Part shown: positions 29,925 to 38,600 of the stretch, one piece after another | Layout of the letters: every line of letters begins with the position of its first letter | Numbering within the stretch: the first letter of the stretch is position 1 | Assembly (NCBI GenBank): GCA_031275085.1 | Contig: JAISPG010000019.1 | Span: 1-64,000, forward strand | Length of the DNA: 64,000 nucleotides | From: Bacteroidales bacterium | Lineage (GTDB): Bacteria > Bacteroidota > Bacteroidia > Bacteroidales > ML635J-15 | Reading direction: 5' to 3' | Notes under the pieces: generated by a model | The model's database searches: none | What the model was told of the DNA's origin: nothing | The model's input: the letters and a program-made list of their open reading frames with translations, nothing else | Program-made: the position numbers and the translations under genes

Positions 29925-30115
29925 CTTTTGGGTAGTTGTATTTTTCTTTCGGGCAACTGGATTCCTTTTTCGGGCAGTTACCTTTTTATTCTGGGTAGTT
30001 AGATTATTGCTTCGGGTAACTACCTTTTTTAATTTCATATCTGGACAATTGTTTTGGGTATTTGCCTTTTTGCTTCGGGTAGTTGGATAATTATTTGGGG
30101 CAGATCCCTTTTTTA
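29925..30115. repeat. 21-bp tandem repeat (about nine degenerate units)
   Basis: A GGGTAGTTG/GGGCAACTG-like core recurs at 29930, 29951, 29972, 29993, 30014, 30056, 30077 and 30098. Spacing is exactly 21 bases, with one decayed unit at 30035. Between cores lie T-rich spacers such as GATTATTGCTTC. Because 21 is a multiple of three, each minus-strand frame gives heptapeptides: LPEKxIQ-like, TARKxNP-like or NCPKExx-like. The LPEKxIQ and NCPK frames carry stops (CAA-to-TAA type), while the TARK frame stays open for about 65 codons but has no clear start. It abuts repeat block A. Confidence 0.85.
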
Positions 30116-30260
30116 ATTTTAGTTATATGGTGGAATAACTGACTGTTCGCTTTTACTTATGGCTTTTGAATTATAGCCTTTCGGGGGTTTCGGCGTTATG
30201 GAGGAACGTTAGGCTGTGTGCCGGAATGGAAATAAAAAAGCCTCCCGGGGAAAGAGGCTT
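30107..30260 (-). repeat. Rhs-cassette 3' block, copy A
   Basis: This ~150-bp stretch aligns along its length with 32055-32201 (copy B), with small gaps. Shared segments include TATGGTGGAATAA, TGTTCGCTTTTACTT, CTTTCGGGG, GGAATGGAAA and the terminator stem GCCTCCC...GAAAGAGGCT. Copy A lies directly downstream of the TPR gene and copy B directly downstream of the putative immunity gene. Each toxin-tip/partner pair is therefore followed by the same sequence. No coding capacity is conserved between the copies. Confidence 0.85.
30234..30260 (-). terminator. Terminator after the TPR gene
   Basis: On the minus strand AAGCCTC (30260-30254) pairs with GAGGCTT (30244-30238) around a nine-base loop and is followed by a run of Ts (to 30234). 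It lies 29 bases beyond the TPR gene stop and forms one end of repeat block A. Confidence 0.9.
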
Positions 30261-30288
30261 GAATTTTATTTTTCTCAATTTTGTCGAA

Positions 30289-30930
30289 TTAATCGCAGTA
30301 AGCATTTACATATTCTTCACCTAATTCCTCGCCAAGTTCAATAGATTTTTTCCAATCATCACAAGCACCGTCAATATCTTCTATATGATATTTGACTATT
30401 CCTCTGTTAATGTAAGCTTTCCCAAAATTTTCATTTAATTCAATAGATTTGTTAAAATCATTCAATGCTTCTTCATACTTGCCTATGCCATAGTAAGATA
30501 AAGCTCTGCCTGAATAAGCGGCAAAATATGTTGAATCATATTTTATTGCATTAGAGCAATCATCAATAGATTTTATAAATTCTCCCATTATATACATTAA
30601 ATGACCTCTGCCATTATATGCCGGAGAATATTTGGGATTTATTTCTATAGCCCTTGTGTAATCTTTTTCTGCTTCTTCTAATTGACCCAAAGCCTCATAA
30701 ACACTACCCCTATTATTATAAGTTATAAAATCTAAAGGATCATATTTTATTGACTTGTTTAAATATTCTAAAGCCTTGTCATACTTGCCTTCTTCTTTCA
30801 GCTGCATTCCCATATTACTATATTCCACAGCCCTGTGTTGTTTAACTATTCTATTATTTTTTATAAAATAAATCAATAATGAAAAAAGCAAAATACTAAT
30901 AATGATTATAATATATTTTCTGTACTTCAT
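30289..30930 (-). CDS. Membrane-anchored TPR protein, candidate immunity partner of the orphan Rhs tip
   Basis: A 213-residue protein with one N-terminal hydrophobic helix (about residues 5-24, IIIIISILLFSLLIYFI) and five consecutive TPR units (about 34-67, 68-101, 102-135, 136-169 and 170-203) with typical YNNRGSVYEALGQLEEAEKDY-type sequence. TPR arrays bind other proteins. The gene starts 5 bases after the stop of the orphan Rhs tip and is followed by terminator block A. Toxin-immunity pairs in Rhs systems are arranged this way, so it may protect against that tip; this is inference from position. A general periplasmic or membrane TPR protein is the alternative. Confidence 0.7.
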   Translation of the reverse strand: MKYRKYIIIIISILLFSLLIYFIKNNRIVKQHRAVEYSNMGMQLKEEGKYDKALEYLNKSIKYDPLDFITYNNRGSVYEALGQLEEAEKDYTRAIEINPKYSPAYNGRGHLMYIMGEFIKSIDDCSNAIKYDSTYFAAYSGRALSYYGIGKYEEALNDFNKSIELNENFGKAYINRGIVKYHIEDIDGACDDWKKSIELGEELGEEYVNAYCD

Positions 30931-30935
30931 GATAA

Positions 30936-31856
30936 TTACTTTCTATCTTCAATTTGCTTTTTTACACTACCTAAATTCCCAAAAACTTTTATAGTATTAC
31001 TTGCATTTTTTTCTGCCTTAATAGCTTCAGTCGTTGCTATATTACCTTTTCTTATGATAATGCCAACTTCTGATTTTGGTTTGGATAATACTTTCGTGCC
31101 TTTATGTATAACGCTAAATTCAGACGCATTTAATTTAGTTGCCGGAATTTTAGCGTTTGGTGTTGGTGCAAAGTTTATTAAAGTGTTCATAAATCCTTCC
31201 TCATATTCTACTCGATTATTGATATTTCCAGAAGCATTAACAGACCGTTCCGGTCCATGAATTAAACCTGTTGTGGTTGTCGTTGCATCATCAACTACAT
31301 CTAAAGCAATATCAATAATAAAACTTGTTACATGTGCTCCAATACGGTCGGGGGTATTTTCTTTATATAGATATGGTAATATGTCATTAGCCATTCTTAT
31401 TTGCTCAAATACGCTCGGTTCTTTTTGCAATATAGTTCCGGTTATTTGTAACAAATCTTGCTTTTCCTGTTCCGCTTTTATTTTTTCTAAATTATTAAAA
31501 GAAAAATTTTTAACAAAAGGTTTATTTACATTATTGCGGTCAATTGATGGGATTTCTTCCGCTGGCATTCTCGTATTATCCCTGCCTTTCGGCGGATCAT
31601 CATCCAACGCCCCCGTAGGGTCTGTTATTGTAATCGGATTATTTTGGCAATAATTATACGGACTTACCCACGTTCGTTCCTCTTTCATCGGGTCAGTTGA
31701 AATAAACCTGCACAGCCAACTCGCATAGTATCGAGCACCCATTTGATAAAGGAGGTTATCTATATATAAATTTTCCACACTTTCTATTGAAGATATATTG
31801 CAGTATGAGTTGAATTTTAGGGATTCAAAGCTGATATTTGAACTATTCTGGTTCAT
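30936..31856 (-). CDS. Orphan Rhs C-terminal tip (truncated Rhs core plus variable region)
   Basis: A 306-residue frame with no N-terminal Rhs shell. Residues ~35-85 hold only the end of an Rhs core: QMGARYYASWLCRFISTDP, then SPYNYCQNNPITITDPTGA. This parallels GARYYAAWLCRFVSVDP in the TcB-TcC protein upstream and includes the DPxG autocleavage-type motif. The remaining ~220 residues are unrelated to that protein. They contain a pretoxin-like segment (IIDIALDVVDDATTTTTG, ASGNINNRV) and a lysine-rich end (IIIRKGNIATTEAIKAEKNA); no toxin family was recognised. Orphan tips of this kind are known as displaced Rhs toxin cassettes that can recombine onto the full-length gene. Whether the ATG at 31856 is used is unclear, since upstream sequence is non-coding. 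Confidence 0.75.
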   Translation of the reverse strand: MNQNSSNISFESLKFNSYCNISSIESVENLYIDNLLYQMGARYYASWLCRFISTDPMKEERTWVSPYNYCQNNPITITDPTGALDDDPPKGRDNTRMPAEEIPSIDRNNVNKPFVKNFSFNNLEKIKAEQEKQDLLQITGTILQKEPSVFEQIRMANDILPYLYKENTPDRIGAHVTSFIIDIALDVVDDATTTTTGLIHGPERSVNASGNINNRVEYEEGFMNTLINFAPTPNAKIPATKLNASEFSVIHKGTKVLSKPKSEVGIIIRKGNIATTEAIKAEKNASNTIKVFGNLGSVKKQIEDRK

Positions 31857-32054
31857 TTGTAATAAACATCTACAAATATAATCTAAAATTCAGATTATGA
31901 ACAAAAAAGGAAAAAAGTTTTAAATGAAATGGGTATAAATTTGTGTTGATGTAAGACTGTAATATCCCAAAAATTGAGCAATGTTTTCTATATCCATGAG
32001 GGTAAACGATCTAATATTTGTCCTTGCCGTATGGTAGTAAATGCTCAATTTTGC
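31857..32054. other. Spacer between repeat block B and the orphan Rhs tip
   Basis: About 200 bases, AT-rich, with no gene or clear hairpin. Together with block B it makes a gap of about 350 bases between the immunity gene and the orphan tip. A promoter for the orphan tip could lie here, but no consensus was found. Confidence 0.5.
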
Positions 32055-32207
32055 GTTTAATTTTTAGTTTATGGTGGAATAAATGATTGTTCGCTTTTAC
32101 TTGTTGCTTTTGGGTTCTCGACTTTCGGGGACTTCGGCGGGATGGATGGCACGTTGGCGGTGTGGTGGAATGGAAAGAAAATAGCCTCCCGAAAGAGGCT
32201 AAAAGAT
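32055..32207 (-). repeat. Rhs-cassette 3' block, copy B
   Basis: Second copy of the block described at 30107-30260, beginning immediately after the stop codon of the putative immunity gene (32208). It carries the same order of landmarks (TATGGTGGAATAA, TGTTCGCTTTTACTT, CTTTCGGGG, GGAATGGAAA, GCCTCCC) and a terminator stem. The 21-bp tandem repeat found beyond copy A is absent beyond copy B. Confidence 0.85.
32176..32201 (-). terminator. Terminator after the putative immunity gene
   Basis: On the minus strand TAGCCTC (32201-32195) pairs with GAGGCTA (32188-32182) around a six-base loop, followed by TTTTC. It would separate the Tc toxin operon from the orphan cassette. The T-run is shorter than in copy A, so termination may be partial. 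Confidence 0.75.
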
Positions 32208-32672
32208 TCATTTCTTAGATTTATTCTCAAATTTTCCAATCATCTCATTTAATTTTATTATATCATTTTTATCTATAAGCCCCTCCTGTTGATAAGGAAT
32301 CATCACATCTACAATAAAATTATATTCTAAGTCATTATTTATTTTTCCTCTTTTGAGAATTTTGGCTAACTTATTTTCTCTTTTATATGGCAATCCAGCT
32401 TCTTTTATTTTTTGCCAAAAAATATCATAAGCTTTTCCTGAGGATTCCTGAAAAGAAGTAAAAACACTTTCAATAGCATACTTTAAGCTAGTAAGATTAG
32501 CGAATTTTGGCTCTGGATTTAATACATTATCTCGAGTTTCTAAATTATTTTTAATATAAAAATTTATAATGTTATTATCCCACCCTTCTGGGTTATATGT
32601 TTTTATTACTTCATTAGCAATATCTATAGCCTTAGCTAAATTATCAGCTTCAATTTTATATTTTGTATTCAT
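32208..32672 (-). CDS. Putative immunity protein for the TcB-TcC toxin tip
   Basis: A 154-residue cytoplasmic protein (no signal peptide, no membrane segment), rich in lysine, asparagine and glutamate and probably alpha-helical. Visible segments include KAIDIANEVIKTYNPEGWD at ~15-32 and FIVDVMIPYQQEGLIDKNDI at ~118-137. Its start lies 3 bases after the stop of the 2363-residue TcB-TcC/Rhs protein, so the two are almost certainly co-translated. In polymorphic toxin systems the small gene directly after a toxin tip normally encodes its immunity protein, and this is the basis for the call. No known immunity family was recognised. Confidence 0.65.
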   Translation of the reverse strand: MNTKYKIEADNLAKAIDIANEVIKTYNPEGWDNNIINFYIKNNLETRDNVLNPEPKFANLTSLKYAIESVFTSFQESSGKAYDIFWQKIKEAGLPYKRENKLAKILKRGKINNDLEYNFIVDVMIPYQQEGLIDKNDIIKLNEMIGKFENKSKK

Positions 32673-32675
32673 ACA

Positions 32676-35600
32676 CTAATGTCCTAATAATTTTCTTGCC
32701 GCATTTATATATTTATCTCTAAACTGGTTAAAATCAGAAATCCCATTTCTTGTATTACCAGAAATTCCAAGTCCTCTATAATGTTCAATTTGCAATTGTT
32801 CACTTCCTCGAATTGCCCAATACGCAGGATCATTCAGTCTATAGTTAAACCCTCCTAAGACTTGCGATTGTAACGAATTTGACAAAACAGCCTCGCCATA
32901 GCCTTCTGCGGTCTTGTGGTGGTTAATATCTCTACTTTTTACAATACTTTCAGGCGAACCATATCCGCTTGACCTTCCTACATAAACAAAGCCTGTTTCC
33001 GAATGTGTTTTTGTATAAGTAACATAATTAAATGGTGATGGTTCTGTTTTTGTTTCTACTTTAGGAATTTCAATAGGAATAGAAATTGTTGGAGCTTTAG
33101 TTAATGCAAAATATGCCGCAGTTCCTGCTAAAAGTAAAAGACCTGCTATTTCCCCGATAGGAAGGAGTCCATCTGATAGAGAAAAAGCTCCGGCAGTTGC
33201 AAGAGATGGGCCAAAAGAACGTGATTGTTCTTGCTCAATATATTGGGTTTCTGTCGTATTTACAGTATAAGTTTGAGTAAAAGGAGCATTAACAGGATAA
33301 TCTGGAGTAGAAATTATTTCTTGTCCAATCTGCAAATTTGTTGGGTTTAAAGTAGGATTTAAAGATTCTAACACACCTTGTTCCAGTCCCCATTTATTTG
33401 CTAAATCCCAAAAAGTATCGCCTTTTTGAATTGTATATGTATCTGGTGGTTCTGTTGTGAAATCTCTTTTTGCTTCCTCCAGCCCATCCAAATCAATATA
33501 AGTTATCGGTTTATTCCCTGCATATTGATATGGCGTATAATGCGGATACTCATGTTGCAGTGGGTCAACACTCACGAACCTACACAGCCAAGCGGCATAG
33601 TATCTAGCACCATAATAATACAAACCAGTTTCCTCGTCTCGCTCTTTGCCACAATATTTGTACCTTTTCAAAGACACTTTCACAATATCATTACCTGCCC
33701 TATAACTAGTCGTTCCAAACGGATGATATTCCTCATAGCTTATAATATTACCTTCTGCGTCCAATTCCAGACAGGCTGAACCGAGGTGATTATCATATTG
33801 ATAACGTATAATTGGTGGTTCAGGAGTTTTCTCAATCTCCCCGTCTTCAATCTCAATTATTGATTTGGTTTCTATAAGTACAAAAGTTTTAATGTCATCT
33901 GCAATCTTTATTGTTTCACGCTCATAGTCGTTTTCTAAGTTGGTAAAATGTTTGTATATCTCATATCCACCAATATAATATCGTTCTTCTCTTACTATTA
34001 TATTGTTTACTGTTTTTTCTACTACCTTACGACTTCTGTTACCTTCATTATCATAGTTGTAATACGAAGTAAAGGTTCCGTTTGTTGTTGAAATCAGTTG
34101 ATCTTTATAATCCCACTCCATTGTAGGTAAGTGTGTCATGGAGATAATATTACCATGGTTATCATAAAAATAATCATCTAAAGTTTGCTCTTCTTCGTGT
34201 TTTAATAACCGATTTGTTTGAGTATCATAAACATATTCTTTCCAGTTGTCGCTTAGTATATTTCCCAGTTCATCATAAGAAAATTTATGAGTGTAATTCT
34301 GCAAAGCATTGGAATCCGTATTTGGAACAGGTAAATCATTTTGAAAATCCTCCCATCCGGGATCAGTAAGTCCTTCTTTTTCACGTCCTGTTGCTTTTAT
34401 CAAACGATATAAAGCATCGTATTCATATGTGCAAACAGGTTCAATTGCAGAGTTGCTGAAATAATACGTCAACTGTGCATTGTCTGTTTGTTTTACTATG
34501 TTTCCAACTGAATCATATTCATAATTCAAATCCTGCAAAATATCCTGACCGGTATTTTTTGTTGTCAATAGTCGTGTTAAACGGAAGTTGTTCGGATTAT
34601 ATTCGTATTTTGTTTTGCTTCCGTTTCCGTAATAAATATCTTCTCGTTGTCCTCTTGCATTATAGAGTATATCGGTTATATATCCTTGGTTGTTGTGCGT
34701 AACTGCTTTTAACAGACCTCCTTTATTGTAAATATTCTCTACAATAGTGCCATCGGGTTGTGTTATGCGGACTGGTCTGTTCAAAGCGTCGTAATCTGTT
34801 AATATCTCAAAAATTTCAGTTTGCAGGATCACATCTTCAAAATTAGTATAATCTAAAGTTGGAGCATAATCTTCTGCAAATTGTTTTGTCAAAGTTAATA
34901 TATTTCCTTTAAAATCATATAAGTTGTAAATAGTTTTTCCGTCCTGTGCATAAATTTCTTTTATTTTTCCAATTTGATTGTTGTCATAATCATAAAGAGG
35001 ATCGGCACCTGGGGTTCCGTAAACAATTTTTTCTACAAGTTTCTCAAATTCTAAAGATATAAGATAGGTATCTGTTGGTCGCATAAGCTCATCATAGTTT
35101 ATTTTTATTTGATGATTTCTGCTATCCCATTTGTATACCGGCTGCTGCGCTGCATTGTAAAGAATTCTCCTTGGTCCTGAATCTATATTGTATGTGAAAA
35201 TAAGCTGTCCTGCAAGATCGTAAAGGTTTTTTGTCATAATTCTTCCGCAGGCATCTTCAATAAATAAAACCTGTTCCAGTATATCTAAAGTTTGAGTGGT
35301 TTCTGCATCGTTACCAAAACCTGTATTTTTGTCGACAGTTTTAAAAGCAGTTCCGAGAGGGCTTATGTAAACTACCTGAGGAGTATTATAATGTGGAGAA
35401 TTTTCGTCGCAGTCATTCTGATCAAAATTGCTTTGCTGCCATGCATTAAACTCTACACGGGAGGTTGTGCCGTCGGGAAAATCTGTTTTGATCAACCTTC
35501 CCAGCGGGTCATAATGCATTATTGGTGTAACTCCGTGCTGAACTGTTTCGGTTTCGGATTCATAATCCGGATTATCGCTGAACCATGGTTCATATTGTTT

Positions 35601-38600
35601 TACTATATTTCCTTTATTGTCGTATATTGTTTTTCCTGATGTTAAAAATTGCGGAATGTAGATTATCTGGTTTTCTTCGTTTATAACTTTTTTATCTTCT
35701 GCAGTAGTTTTTACCATTATGAGATTACCTAATCCGTCGGTATATTCGAAAGTTTCAATGAATTTACTGTCAGTACCGTGTTCTGTTTTTGTTTTTGTGT
35801 AAACATAAACGGGTTTATGGTTTTCGACCTGCTCATTTGTTTCGGGATCGGTAATTATTTTGTACCAGTTATCCAGGTTGTATTCGTATTTTATTGTTGG
35901 CGAATCTAATGATACATCACCTTCTCCCGGGTTTTTGCCATATACTGTTTGTGCTGTTACCATTCCTAATGTATTTAGTGCTACTTGGGTAACATTTCCG
36001 TTTGGGTCGGTTATTTTCGTTGGTTGCAGGTGATAATAATTATTTTCAATGCTTGTCGCATGGTTTAATGGCGCAATAATTTCTATAGGTAACAGTTTGT
36101 ATTCATCATAAGTAATAGTTGTAATATTATCAAACTGGTCGGTCTCGCTTACCGGCATGTAGAAACTCATATGGTCATATCCGACTATTGTTGATGGGAT
36201 CCAGTATTCTTCGTTGCGAAGTATATAATTTAGTTTAGTTTCATTTTCTTCTTCATCTTCATCATTTTCTGTAAGATATGATTTTATGATTTCTTCAGTC
36301 AGATTTATATATTCTACGTTCTCAAGAATGTTGTATTGCGCTCCGGATTCGGGATAGAGATTGTTTTCGAGATCGTGGTCGCAAAATTTTTCTATAAGTT
36401 CTTGTGTCAGTGTCAGTGTTTCCGTTCTGTAAACCAGGGCATGGGATGCAACTTCTCCTGGCTCAAGAGGTGCGCTGCAATCTTCGTTGTAATAGTATGT
36501 GTATTGATGCTGGATTTTTTTGAGGTTAATTTCAGAATTCGAAAAATCAGATATTCGGATTTTATTTGATCGGTTTTGAAAATACTCTGTTTCAAAATTA
36601 ATAGTTTCAACAGGGACTCCGATCCTGTGAAAACCGGAATTCTCATTGGAATTAAAAAATGAATTTTTCGTGATTGTTACTAAGGTTTTGTTCTGTCCGG
36701 CAATGGCATCGGCATGAGTACGTTTATATGCTACTTTTGCTTGCTTGAGCGGATTGTCATATTCGTCGTATTCAAGATTAAGTGAATGAACAACCCTGAA
36801 ATCCTGATCGTTTCGTTCGTAGTTTATAGTCAGAGTTTCCTGGGGAAGCACAGAAAATACTGCATGTTTATTTTTATCTTTTTCCTGTATTGTTTTTATA
36901 AGGTATGAATTTTCTGTAATTGTATATGGAATGTTTTGCTCATAGGTGTTGTCACGTGCATAAACTTCTATTCTCAACGGGTTTCCTTTTAATGCCCGGC
37001 ATGCTTCACGGGATTCTTCGCCTGTTAAATCTCCGGGAAATTTGGTATCTGGAAGTTTCCAATCTTCACCATACTGATAGTATTCTGCAGCGTATTGTTT
37101 GCTTATGCTCTTACGGTTTTTGTAAAATCCTGTATGGAACCATGTTTTTGTAAGAACGGGAGGGGAGTAGTTCATATCAGTAATATTGTTATTATTTTCG
37201 CTCCATTCTTTAAACGTTTCGGTGTCTAATTGTTCTACCATCCCGAATCCGCGGAATTCCCGCTCTGCGGTATCATAATATCCGTGATGATAAGTATATT
37301 TGCTTGTGAAATGTTTTTCACCTACATTATCAATAATTTCTACTTTTTCCAAAACATGTACGACAAACGGTAGTTTTGTTATCCATGGTTTTTGCTGTAG
37401 TTTATCTTTTATATAAAATTTGGTTGACGGAGCATAATGAAGTTTTCTTTCTGCTCCCATATTATTATTTATGTAATTTAACAGGAAAGGTTTTATTCCT
37501 GAAGTTAGTTCCAGATAGAACATATTCTTTATTTCTGTAGGTAACGAACTGCTGAAAACTACACATTGTGTTCCATTACCAAGAAGGTCGACAACCTGTA
37601 TATAATTGTATTTGGTGTAATTATAGACCAGATTGCCGGATGTTTGCTGTTCTTCCCATTGGTTTCCCGACAGGTTTTTAAAATATCGTATTTTTCCGTA
37701 CGAAATATACAGGATATCGGTAGTTCCGGTTCCGTCGACATCTGCCAGATGAATATATCTTGTATCAAATTGGTCGAAACTGTCGAACAGGGGAGGAGAA
37801 CCCATTATTATTTTTTCACCGAAACGTCCGTATCCTGTGTTTGGCCAGTAACAGACCGATTGTCCGGTTATTTTTACAATATCCGTAAGTCCGTCACCGC
37901 TCATGTCGGCAAGGAATATACGGTGTCGTACATCTGAGAATACCAGTACCGGAGCATTTCCCGCTTCCGTAGAGCATTCAACTTTCCTGTAATTTCCATA
38001 ACCTTCTTTTCCTTCGCTGAAATATATATCGAACCGGCCACCATGGCTTATTACAATATCGCTAAGTCCGTCGCCGCTAAGGTCCATGAAACGGAGATTA
38101 TCATCAGTATAGTCTATGTTCGGAATATTTTTGAAGTTTTTGAAATTTTCCCATTTCCCGTCTTCATTCATAGAATAATAGCCGTTCAATCCATGGTTTT
38201 GTATTATTAATTCAGGATAATTGTCGCTGTTTATATCGTCAAGCCTGTATGAAGTGTATCGTCCTGTTACTGCTGCCGGCTTCGGAACAACTTTTCTTAT
38301 ATTTTCAAATACAGGGACAGGTTCATCAATATCTTCATTCTGAAAACGGATGTCTCCCAGGTTAGGTTTAAAGTACCATGCATGATCATTCTGGTGTAAA
38401 ATTCCGCTTATGCCTTCACTATATAGGTCACTCCATATATAATTACTGTTATCCGTTCCTGAAGGTATGTCGTTTAAAAGTTCTTCCGGTACTGCTTTGA
38501 GTTTGTCGCCGATTTCGGCTGTTGTATATTTAAACTCTAAAGGAGGAAGAGTTTCACTATTGTTTCCGTTATGTCCCTTATGTGTTATTTTTTTTAGTAT

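Noticed and set aside
29925-30115. Tandem repeat considered as a CRISPR array
   Set aside because: Units are 21 bases with no spacers of unique sequence, and there are no cas genes in the window.
32011-32211. 66-codon minus-strand ORF beginning in an ATGA overlap with the immunity gene stop
   Set aside because: It runs through repeat block B and the terminator stem. The matching part of block A has stops and shifts in this frame, so coding is not conserved; its composition is also unlike neighbouring proteins.
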